DNA of 16,029 nt from JAWLFI01 sp041685645 (lineage in GTDB: Bacteria > Bacteroidota > Bacteroidia > Chitinophagales > Saprospiraceae): NCBI GenBank assembly GCA_041685645.1, contig JAWLFI010000044.1, positions 1-16,029 on the forward strand, written 5' to 3'. The stretch's first letter is position 1. The number at the start of each line of letters is the position of its first letter. The notes below the pieces were generated by a model, which worked only from the letters and a program-made list of their open reading frames with translations, made no database searches and was not told the origin of the DNA. The translations under genes and the position numbers were made by a program. Below are positions 8,236 to 14,427 of the stretch, one piece after another.

Positions 8236-9003
8236 TCAATAAAATTCTATTTGAACGGTATCATTCAGTCTCAAATCCAATAGCTCTGTGGCACGCCCCA
8301 GATGAATGGCTATTTCCAGAAACCCAATGGAATTGAATCGACACAAAGTGTCTCCTACGCTCTCTTCCGCATAATGCTGGCTCATGTAGGTTATGGGGTC
8401 AAAGCGTTTGAAATAAAGAGCGAACTGTCTTCCTCGTCGGACTTCTTCATAGAGCTGGCGAGTAATATTTGTAATTACGTTTCCGTATTCATCGATATAA
8501 ATAACGGTTCCTCGAATCGTCTTATCTCTCACCACAGGATGCAACTTAATCCGCTCGTCAAACTCTTTACATCCGGGCCAATGATCAAGAGGAGTTCCCT
8601 CGGCAATTTGAACTGCCGCTTCACTCATCACAGCTCCCGGCCACGCCTCAGTCTTGTTGGAGTTTCCAATTTCAAACACCTCTAACTCTTCTCCTTGAAA
8701 CACAAGAGAAAATAGCCCATTATTGGGCCCGATAAAAAACTGATCGTCCTTTTTCAATGCGATCCATTCGCTGTTCGGCGCGTAATAGGCATTCACGTGT
8801 ACAATGTGAATGGTACCCGGCGGGAAATCCCTGTAACAAGCCTGGAGTTGATGAGCGGCTTCCACTCGATTGAAATGCTCAATTTGATGAGTAATGTCTA
8901 TAATTTGCGCATCTTCACATCCCTTGTGAATCATTCCTTTCATTCGCCCCACCACAAAGTGATCCTTACCGGAATCCGAAATCAAAGTAAATAATTTACC
9001 CAT
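8236..9003 (-). CDS. SAM hydroxide adenosyltransferase (DUF62) family protein, divergent active site
   Basis: Members of this family, which is related to fluorinase and chlorinase, use water or halide to split S-adenosylmethionine into adenosine or a halo-adenosine and methionine. The family is recognised from ISDSGKDHFV (9-18), IIDITHQI (34-41), FPPGTIHIVHV (60-70), FFIGPNNGLFSLVF (89-102), IYIDEYGNVITNI (168-180) and a C-terminal GFLEIAIHLGRATELLDL (227-244). The length of 255 is normal. The usual VDPGVGxxRR segment, which carries the catalytic Asp and Arg, reads VNAYYAPNSEW (70-80). The usual HGRDxF segment with the catalytic His reads WPGAVMS (121-127). All three catalytic residues therefore seem replaced. 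Activity and substrate are uncertain. The ABM gene follows after one base. Confidence 0.85.
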   Translation of the reverse strand: MGKLFTLISDSGKDHFVVGRMKGMIHKGCEDAQIIDITHQIEHFNRVEAAHQLQACYRDFPPGTIHIVHVNAYYAPNSEWIALKKDDQFFIGPNNGLFSLVFQGEELEVFEIGNSNKTEAWPGAVMSEAAVQIAEGTPLDHWPGCKEFDERIKLHPVVRDKTIRGTVIYIDEYGNVITNITRQLYEEVRRGRQFALYFKRFDPITYMSQHYAEESVGDTLCRFNSIGFLEIAIHLGRATELLDLRLNDTVQIEFY

Positions 9004-9026
9004 ACGACTCTACATATTATAAAAGG

Positions 9027-9058
9027 CAATAATACGGTATTTTAAACAGTAGAACAAA
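9027..9058 (-). promoter_or_regulatory. Candidate promoter for the SAM-hydrolase-like/ABM/aroB unit
   Basis: On the minus strand, TTTG (9055-9058) is followed after 20 bases by TATTATTG (9027-9034). This is a Bacteroidota-type -33/-7 pair with one mismatch to TAnnTTTG. It lies in the 66-base gap between hemB and the next gene and would give a leader of about 18 bases. It was found by eye only. Confidence 0.3.
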
Positions 9059-9069
9059 TGCATTCAAAA

Positions 9070-10062
9070 CTATTGTTGAAAAGCTGAAGTGTCGCGATAC
9101 AGACTGGCGTAATCCATTGCGAAATATGAAATAATGATATCTGCGCCTGCTCTTTTAAGGCCGAGGAGCGTTTCGGGCATGGCGGCATCAAAATCGAGCC
9201 AACCTTTTTCAGCGGCGGCCAAAAGCATCGCGCACTCTCCACTCACGTGATAACAAACGATGGGCAAGCCTGTGTCCGCTTTGAGGTCGGAAATAATATC
9301 CATGTAGTGCAGCGCGGGTTTTACCATTAAATAATCGGCTCCTTCCTCTTCGTCGGCGATCGCCTCGCGCAATGCTTCCCGCCTGTTGGCGGGGTCCATT
9401 TGATATGTTTTTTTATCCCCACTCTTAGGTGCTGAATCTAATGCATCTCTAAAGGGTCCATAAAAAGCACTGGCATATTTTGCGGTATAAGACATGATGG
9501 CTCTATCCGAGAAGCCCGCATCATCGAGTGCTTCTCGAATTGCGAGAACCCTTCCATCCATCATATCTGACGGACCGATCACATCGAAGCCGGCTTTAGC
9601 TTGAGCCACGGCCATTTTTGCTAATATTTCCAAAGAAGGATCGTTGAGTATGACTCCATCCTTTACCACTCCATCATGGCCATCGGAGCTGTAGGGATCC
9701 ATGGCTACATCACTAATCAAAGAAATCTTGTCACCAAAATGCTGTTTTAATTGGGTCACCTGCCGGAGGTAAAAGTTATCCTCATGAAAACTATAGCTGG
9801 CATAGGTATCTTTTTTGTCTTCGGGAATCACCGGAAATAAAATGTACTGACAGATTCCGAGGCCGAGACCCCTTTCAATAAAGGGTACGATATGGTCGTA
9901 GGACAATCGAAATTGACCGGGCAAACTGGAAATTTCATCACGAACATTTTCCCCATCTGCCATAAAAATCGGCTGGATGAGCTGCTGTGGAAGTAAATGG
10001 GTTTCAGCGACACCGGCTCGAATAGGAGAAGTGCGTCGCAATCTGCGTGTGCGGTGGAACAT
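9070..10062 (-). CDS. hemB: Delta-aminolevulinic acid dehydratase (porphobilinogen synthase)
   Basis: HemB joins two 5-aminolevulinate molecules into porphobilinogen, the second common step of tetrapyrrole synthesis. The product has 330 residues. The two active-site lysines are Lys195 (SYTAKYASAFYGPFRDA) and Lys248 (LMVKPALHYMDI). The metal segment is SDVAMDPYSSDGHDG (117-131). Asp replaces the Cys residues of the zinc-type enzymes, so this should be the zinc-independent, Mg-type form. The frame is open to 10125, but I start at 10062 (MFHRTRRLRRTS) because this is the usual N-terminus and lies four bases after the yidD stop. Rieske, ferredoxin or other heme genes are absent from the window. 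Confidence 0.95.
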   Translation of the reverse strand: MFHRTRRLRRTSPIRAGVAETHLLPQQLIQPIFMADGENVRDEISSLPGQFRLSYDHIVPFIERGLGLGICQYILFPVIPEDKKDTYASYSFHEDNFYLRQVTQLKQHFGDKISLISDVAMDPYSSDGHDGVVKDGVILNDPSLEILAKMAVAQAKAGFDVIGPSDMMDGRVLAIREALDDAGFSDRAIMSYTAKYASAFYGPFRDALDSAPKSGDKKTYQMDPANRREALREAIADEEEGADYLMVKPALHYMDIISDLKADTGLPIVCYHVSGECAMLLAAAEKGWLDFDAAMPETLLGLKRAGADIIISYFAMDYASLYRDTSAFQQ

Positions 10063-10066
10063 AGTA

Positions 10067-10306
10067 TTATTTTTTTTCTTTCGAAGTTTTGGGTGGGTCG
10101 GGAACGGGATCAAAGCCGTGACCACCCCATGGATGACATCGCCCGATTCGCTTAATCCCCAGCCACAGTCCTGTTAGAATTCCCCTTTTTTCAATCGCCT
10201 CCACCATGTACTGCGAACAGGTAGGTGAATACCTGCATTTACTACCCAAATAGGGAGATATCGCTGATTGATACAAGCGAATGGGCCAAATAAACAGCTT
10301 TTTCAT
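10067..10306 (-). CDS. yidD: Membrane protein insertion efficiency factor YidD
   Basis: YidD is a small membrane-associated protein that assists the YidC insertase. The sequence has the family pattern: RLYQSAISPYLGSKCRY, then SPTCSQYMVEAIEKRG, then IKRIGRCHPWGGHGFDPVP, with the three conserved cysteines. The chosen ATG gives 79 residues (MKKLFIWPIRLYQ) and overlaps the upstream stop by one base as TGATG. An ATG four codons earlier (10318) would overlap by 13 bases and is possible. The C-terminal tail is basic (PPKTSKEKK). Elsewhere yidD usually sits with rnpA, yidC or rpmH; here it lies between a DUF6702 gene and hemB. Confidence 0.93.
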   Translation of the reverse strand: MKKLFIWPIRLYQSAISPYLGSKCRYSPTCSQYMVEAIEKRGILTGLWLGIKRIGRCHPWGGHGFDPVPDPPKTSKEKK

Positions 10307-10809
10307 CAGTTGGGACATTCTATATTTATTTCATCCTTTGGGTCTGTCGTGAGGTGCAAGCCTTTGGGCTCACAGCCTTCTAATTTAACGATATTCTGCT
10401 GATCTTCATAAACGTCGTGCAGTAAACGATGGTTCAAGACCAACTGGTCTATCTCCGGGGGGACTTTCCAATAGAAATACACCCAACTCGCCATTAAGTC
10501 ATCCGATTGTTCCTTGCCCAGGTATTCCATGGAAATAATTTCTCCATCAGGAGTTGATAATTTGAGCACCCGATTCAGGTATGAGACCAGAGCGTTTTCA
10601 GCCTGAGCCGATTCACCCTCTGTATGCAGACGCAAATCTTTGTAGCCCGCTGCGGCCAGTCCCAATTCTAAGTCATCGGTGAACACATGCAGGCTCACTT
10701 GAAATTGATGTTCCTCTTTTTGATAGTCCAAGGTCAAGCGAGACACGTGAAAATCATGGTCATCCAAGCTCCAGGGGCTCAAGCACAACAAAAAATATAA
10801 TAGAATCAT
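10306..10809 (-). CDS. DUF6702 family secreted protein
   Basis: This 167-residue protein has a short hydrophobic N-terminus (MILLYFLLCLSPWS), probably a signal peptide, then DHDFHVSRLTLDYQ and FQVSLHVFTDDLELGL (about 36-51). These segments match my recollection of the DUF6702 pattern in Bacteroidota. The rest is predicted strands with WVYFYWKVPPEIDQL (about 108-122) and a hydrophilic C-terminus containing two Cys. The function is unknown. Its start overlaps the stop of the glycosyltransferase gene as ATGA and its stop overlaps the yidD start, so translation of the three is probably coupled. Export to the periplasm is inferred from the N-terminus only. Confidence 0.72.
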   Translation of the reverse strand: MILLYFLLCLSPWSLDDHDFHVSRLTLDYQKEEHQFQVSLHVFTDDLELGLAAAGYKDLRLHTEGESAQAENALVSYLNRVLKLSTPDGEIISMEYLGKEQSDDLMASWVYFYWKVPPEIDQLVLNHRLLHDVYEDQQNIVKLEGCEPKGLHLTTDPKDEINIECPN

Positions 10810-11714
10810 GCGCAGTTGGTTTCATTTACGATATAATCCGGCCGCTGACGCTGAGCATCGAAAAGGCGATAGATATATTCTCCGAGCAAGGCCAAGCCCG
10901 CCCACTGCAATGCAAATAAAAAGGTGAGGCTGAGGATAATTCCACTTTGAGGCAGAGTATAAAGGTCAAAAATTTCAATAAAAACCCCACCGATGGTGAA
11001 AAGCATCAAAAGTCCCGAGGTCCAACCCAATAGGCGAATTGGCAGTTTGGAGAATCCGAAAATCCCATTCAAGGCAAGAGTAATCATTTGACCAAATGAA
11101 TAAGCAGAAGAGCCCGTATGTCGCTCATCTCTTTCAAATGAAACAAACCCGAAGGAAAAGCCCATCCATGCAATCTGCCCTCGCAAGTATTTATTGCGCT
11201 CTGGCATCTTTTTTAGGACACGGGCAACTTTTTGATCGATTATTCGAAAGTCACCAACATCGGCAGGGATATCTACTGAGGAAATCCAACGTAGAAGGCG
11301 ATAGAAAACAAAAGCGGTAACTTTTTTATAGATCGTTTCGCCTTTGCGGGAAGTCCGGCGGGCGTACACTACATCAAAGCCGGACTGCCACTTTTCAAAT
11401 AGTTCGGGAATAAACTCCGGAGGATCCTGTAAATCTCCGTCCATTGTAACTACGGCCTGTCCCGAAGCATAATCTATTCCCGCACTAATGGCTCTTTGGT
11501 GACCAAAATTTCGACTAAGGTCAATCCATTTCAGTCGCGGATCTTGCTCGGCCAGCGCTTTCATTTTATCCAGCGAATCGTCCCTGCTGCCATCGTTCAC
11601 CCAAATGAGTTCAAAATCTTCTGTCACCGGCTCTATCGCCAGCACCAGTCTACGATACAGCACATCTAAATTGCTCGACTCGTTAAAAACCGGTACAACA
11701 ACTGATAATTCCAT
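10806..11714 (-). CDS. Family 2 glycosyltransferase, GtrB/DPM1-like
   Basis: This 302-residue enzyme probably transfers a sugar from a nucleotide donor to undecaprenyl phosphate on the inner face of the membrane. The catalytic domain has VVVPVFNES (5-13), WVNDGSRDDS (38-47), LSRNFGHQRAISAG (66-79) and the metal-binding MDGDLQDPPE (91-100). RRTSRKGE (119-126) and the DVGDFRIID region (152-160) are typical of the GtrB/ArnC/DPM1 group. Two C-terminal membrane helices (about 226-247 and 257-279) precede the family ending RPDYIVNET. The sugar cannot be told from the sequence. It is the first gene of the minus-strand run and overlaps the DUF6702 gene as ATGA. No O-antigen flippase or partner transferase is adjacent. 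Confidence 0.9.
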   Translation of the reverse strand: MELSVVVPVFNESSNLDVLYRRLVLAIEPVTEDFELIWVNDGSRDDSLDKMKALAEQDPRLKWIDLSRNFGHQRAISAGIDYASGQAVVTMDGDLQDPPEFIPELFEKWQSGFDVVYARRTSRKGETIYKKVTAFVFYRLLRWISSVDIPADVGDFRIIDQKVARVLKKMPERNKYLRGQIAWMGFSFGFVSFERDERHTGSSAYSFGQMITLALNGIFGFSKLPIRLLGWTSGLLMLFTIGGVFIEIFDLYTLPQSGIILSLTFLFALQWAGLALLGEYIYRLFDAQRQRPDYIVNETNCA

Positions 11715-11732
11715 CTAGAAGCAACATTTTTA

Positions 11733-11740
11733 CAAAAATA
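11733..11740 (-). promoter_or_regulatory. Candidate -7 box for the minus-strand gene run
   Basis: Read on the minus strand, TATTTTTG matches TAnnTTTG and lies about 20 bases before the glycosyltransferase start, which would leave a very short leader of about 13 bases. I see no -33 TTG at the usual distance, so support is limited to the box and its position. Confidence 0.3.
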
Positions 11741-11832
11741 GCAGATTCCCATAGATTGTAGGCATTGAATGGGAGCTAAGAGCGAAATATAGCCCGATCA
11801 TTCGTCAGTGGAAAGGTATATACTCATATAAA

Positions 11833-11844
11833 CACTTATAAGTG
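11833..11844. promoter_or_regulatory. 12-bp perfect palindrome, possible operator
   Basis: The sequence cacttataagtg is its own reverse complement. It sits in the divergent region, 58 bases before the AI-2E permease start and about 120 bases before the glycosyltransferase start. An A/T-rich palindrome here could bind a dimeric regulator, but no second copy was noticed in the window. Confidence 0.3.
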
Positions 11845-11866
11845 AAGATGGAATAAGATATTCCTG

Positions 11867-11897
11867 TTGCATATAAGGAAGGGAACAACTACTTTTG
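11867..11897 (+). promoter_or_regulatory. Candidate promoter of the AI-2E-family permease gene
   Basis: TTG (11867-11869) is followed after 20 bases by TACTTTTG (11890-11897), a full match to the Bacteroidota -33/-7 arrangement. Transcription would start about 5 bases later, at or next to the ATG at 11902, so the mRNA would be leaderless or nearly so. If leaderless translation does not occur here, a promoter further upstream must be used. Confidence 0.4.
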
Positions 11898-11901
11898 TTT
11901 T

Positions 11902-13038
11902 ATGCATCTAAAAAACAGATTTCTCTTCCTACTCCTCTCACTTTTGTTTTTGGGTATTTCATTCTATTTCTTTTTCAATGTCGTAGTGTACATCGTGTTG
12001 GCATTTATACTGTCCATAATTGGTCAACCGATTATGAACCTGATGCTAGTGAAGTTAAAGCTCAAAAAATACAAATGGGGAGGTTCTGTTTCTGCCATAG
12101 TAACTCTCCTGGTATTCATAGCTGCAGTGGCTCTGCTCATTTCCCTCTTAGCTCCCGTCTTAATTGATCAGGCTATGCGTTTAGCCAACCTGGATTACGG
12201 TGCGCTTGTGATTGCCTTAGAAGAGCCTCTAGATCGTCTAGAAGACTTCCTGATGAATCTCGGCATTCAACTAGAGGAATCCTTTTCCTATGATATCGTG
12301 TCAAATTTATTCGATGATTGGTTTGAGCCCAAACAAATCGGTACTGTGTTCACGCAAATTTTTAGCTGGGCTTCTGAAATCATCGTGGGTGTTTTTTCCG
12401 TGCTCTTTATCTCGTTTTTCTTCTTGCAGGAACGCGGCATGATCCTGCAATTTATCATAACGCTTGTGCCCAATCAATACGAGGAGGCCGTGAAAAACAC
12501 AGTAGAAGATACCGTGTACCTTCTTCAGCGGTACTTTCAGGGTGTGTTATTACAGATGACAGTAATTACCGTATTCATAACCATCGCGCTAAGCATTATC
12601 GGCTTGCAGAATGCTTTTTTAATTGGCATTATTGCAGCCCTACTCAATTTGATTCCCTATTTGGGTCCGATACTGGGTGCGGGTTTTGCCCTGGCGATTA
12701 CTTTGGTGACAAACAGCGAACTTCCATTTTATGATGTGATGCTACCCATATTATTTAAGGTGGGCATCATTTTCTCCTTGATGCAATTGTTGGACAACCT
12801 GATTTTACAACCCTTTATCTTTTCCAACAGAGTCATGGCTCATCCTCTGGAGATTTTTATCGTGGTATTACTTGCTGCTCAGACAGGAGTTATCATTGGA
12901 ATTGGTGCAGTGGTTGGAATGGTATTGGCGATTCCAACCTATACGATTTTTAGAGTTGTGGCGCGCTCCTTTCTCAGCGAATTCAAGGTCGTCCAGAAGC
13001 TTACCAATCGCATACACACCGAAAATAAGCACCAGTGA
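11902..13038 (+). CDS. AI-2E family transporter (PF01594) permease
   Basis: This 378-residue polytopic inner-membrane protein belongs to the family of TqsA, PerM and related exporters. Membrane segments are visible at about 6-27, 26-46, 62-86, 155-175, 215-267 (two to three), 278-298 and 315-350. The family signature ALLNLIPYLGPILGAGFAL is at 246-264, and DNLILQPFIFSNRVMAHPLEIF at about 298-319 is the second conserved block. A soluble, acidic stretch lies between residues 88 and 150, as in the family. Known members export signalling molecules or act as Na+/H+ antiporters; the substrate here is unknown. It is a single plus-strand gene, divergent from the glycosyltransferase run and convergent with DUF4197. 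Confidence 0.88.
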   Translation: MHLKNRFLFLLLSLLFLGISFYFFFNVVVYIVLAFILSIIGQPIMNLMLVKLKLKKYKWGGSVSAIVTLLVFIAAVALLISLLAPVLIDQAMRLANLDYGALVIALEEPLDRLEDFLMNLGIQLEESFSYDIVSNLFDDWFEPKQIGTVFTQIFSWASEIIVGVFSVLFISFFFLQERGMILQFIITLVPNQYEEAVKNTVEDTVYLLQRYFQGVLLQMTVITVFITIALSIIGLQNAFLIGIIAALLNLIPYLGPILGAGFALAITLVTNSELPFYDVMLPILFKVGIIFSLMQLLDNLILQPFIFSNRVMAHPLEIFIVVLLAAQTGVIIGIGAVVGMVLAIPTYTIFRVVARSFLSEFKVVQKLTNRIHTENKHQ

Positions 13039-13123
13039 TAATTTACCGAATTCATTCCAAAAGTCACAAATACAATAGCTAGATACACATCAAAGGCATA
13101 AGCGAGAGGATTATCGCTGCATT

Positions 13124-13244
13124 GCGAGAGGGATGGGAAGGGTCTCGTCTCGTCTATGGACGAGGCGAGAGTCCGAACGGCGCAGCCGGGAAGGACGGGC
13201 CCCCTGGACAGCCCGACCCCCGCGCAGCGGGGGGCTCGCCCAAA
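13124..13244 (+). repeat. GC-rich folded element, copy 2 (candidate structured RNA or REP-like repeat)
   Basis: This is the second example of the element at 452-560, in the convergent gap after the permease. The closing helix pairs gcgag (13124-13128) with ctcgc (13235-13239), a compensatory change relative to gcgtg/cacgc in copy 1. Inside are a 12-bp hairpin with one G-U pair (13143-13154 with 13159-13170, loop tatg), a cggc-gca-gccg hairpin (13178-13188) within gtcc/ggac (13171-13174 with 13193-13196), gggc/gccc (13197-13200 with 13211-13214), and a 7-bp hairpin cccccgc-gca-gcggggg (13217-13233). It ends in cccaaaa and is followed by eight A residues at 13250-13257. Shared primary blocks with copy 1 are aaggg, cgaac, ccgggaagg or ccggaagg, and gaccc. 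Confidence 0.6.
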
Positions 13245-13249
13245 ACATT

Positions 13250-13288
13250 AAAAAAAAGTGACCCCTTAATATACACTTGAGTGAGGGG
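13250..13288 (-). terminator. Possible intrinsic terminator of the folB-DUF4197 unit
   Basis: On the minus strand, seven bases past the DUF4197 stop, CCCCT (13284-13288) can pair with AGGGG (13262-13266) across a 17-base loop. After four bases comes a run of eight T (13250-13257). The stem is short and the loop large, so termination strength is doubtful. Confidence 0.35.
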
Positions 13289-13294
13289 AACAAA

Positions 13295-13996
13295 TTAGTC
13301 TTGCTTGGAGAATACGCGTTTTAAAAGGTCAGTGGTTCGGGCGGCGGGTTCCTTCCGAATTTTTCCTTCCTCCACTTCAATTTTGGAAAATAAACCAACG
13401 AGGGCTTTATCCGTGACGTAATCATCGAGGCGGGGATTCATTTCATTCACAAAGGGCAGGCTATTGTACTTGGTGATCGCCTTTTCCCAGTAATCCACGG
13501 CATTGACTTCATTGAGGGCATCCATTATTTCGGGCTGGAAGGAATTGTACAAGGGAGTATAGGTCGTCGATTCCAGATATCGGGTTGCGGCGTCATTTTC
13601 GCCCCGAAGAATGTTCCAGGCGTCGCGAATCGTCATTTCCCGAATTGCGCTCACGAAAATAGGCTTGGCGGCAGTGGCCGCTTTTTCGGCGGCGCGATTC
13701 ATGCGCAGGACCATTTCATTCTCGAAGTTTTTAAAGCCGGGAATGATTTTCAGCTTATCTACAATGGGTTGTGCTTCTTCCGGGAGAGGGATTTTGTACT
13801 GGCTGTTGAGATAGCCATTCTCTCTGGCCAAATCAGCAGCGCCTTTACTTATGCCCTGAGTGAGTGCTTCTTTCAGGCCATTGGCGACCTCTTTTTCAGT
13901 GAGGGAACCGCTACTGCCCAGAGCATCAGAAATTGTTTTCGGATCGCAGGAGACCCAAACTAAGCTCATTAAAAAAAATGCGATAATCGTTTTCAT
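13295..13996 (-). CDS. DUF4197 family lipoprotein
   Basis: This 233-residue protein starts with a lipoprotein signal (MKTIIAFFLMSLVWVSC, lipidated Cys17). The mature part is largely helical and matches the DUF4197 pattern: EVANGLKEALTQGISKGAADLAREN GY around residues 36-62, then IPLPEEAQ, FENEMVLRMNRAAEKAA (about 96-112), FVSAIREMTIRDAWNILRGE (about 118-137), ATRYLE, and VTDKALVGLFSKIEVEEGKIR near the C-terminus. The function of the family is unknown. It lies three bases after the folB stop, so the two are co-transcribed. Residues after the Cys (DPK) are compatible with membrane anchoring; which membrane cannot be told. Confidence 0.87.
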   Translation of the reverse strand: MKTIIAFFLMSLVWVSCDPKTISDALGSSGSLTEKEVANGLKEALTQGISKGAADLARENGYLNSQYKIPLPEEAQPIVDKLKIIPGFKNFENEMVLRMNRAAEKAATAAKPIFVSAIREMTIRDAWNILRGENDAATRYLESTTYTPLYNSFQPEIMDALNEVNAVDYWEKAITKYNSLPFVNEMNPRLDDYVTDKALVGLFSKIEVEEGKIRKEPAARTTDLLKRVFSKQD

Positions 13997-13999
13997 AAT

Positions 14000-14353
14000 T
14001 TATTGGGTTTCAATTTCTGCAAAAGTGCGATTCACGGAACCCGGTAAGGGAGGATTCCACTTAGTAACGCGGATTTTAACTTTTTCAATATGTGGCCACC
14101 GCTTTTTAATGACCTGGCCGATTTCGTGAGCCACTGTCTCAATCAGGTCATATTCTCCCTTCATTTTTTCTGCACAAATATCATACAGTCGTTCGTAATT
14201 CACCGTATCTTGCAAGTCATCAGAGGCGGCAGCGGCGGAAGTATCTAGATCGATATAGGCATCAACGGAAAATTTGCCTCGCGCCATGCGTTCTTCTGAG
14301 TAGTATCCAATGGATGCGTAAAACTCCATTCCTTCTACAGCTATTCGACTCAT
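14000..14353 (-). CDS. folB: Dihydroneopterin aldolase
   Basis: FolB cleaves 7,8-dihydroneopterin to 6-hydroxymethyl-dihydropterin and glycolaldehyde in folate synthesis, acting as a cytoplasmic oligomer. The product has 117 residues, normal for the family. Visible features are EGMEFYASIGYYSEERMARGKF with the pterin-site Glu at 20 or 21, DTVNYERLYDI (49-59) with the conserved Tyr53, DLIETVAHEIG (69-79) and VTKWNPPLPGSV (96-107) with catalytic Lys98. The usual YHG turn near the N-terminus reads SIG. The gene diverges from glutaryl-CoA dehydrogenase across 74 bases and leads into the DUF4197 gene. GcvT in the same window also depends on folate, but the two genes are not linked. Confidence 0.9.
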   Translation of the reverse strand: MSRIAVEGMEFYASIGYYSEERMARGKFSVDAYIDLDTSAAAASDDLQDTVNYERLYDICAEKMKGEYDLIETVAHEIGQVIKKRWPHIEKVKIRVTKWNPPLPGSVNRTFAEIETQ

Positions 14354-14413
14354 ATTGATGAAACTTTTTTATTTTAGCGGTCTTTCATTACTAGAATAAA
14401 AACAAGATAATAA

Positions 14414-14420
14414 AGAAAGG
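14414..14420 (+). promoter_or_regulatory. Ribosome binding site of the glutaryl-CoA dehydrogenase gene
   Basis: The sequence agaaagg lies seven bases before the ATG at 14428. It is one of the few purine-rich, Shine-Dalgarno-like sites in the window and supports this start codon. Confidence 0.5.
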
Positions 14421-14427
14421 TAACACT

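Noticed and set aside
10063..10125. N-terminal extension of hemB
   Set aside because: The extra residues lie over the end of yidD and are not part of the HemB family; MFHRTRRLRR is the usual start.
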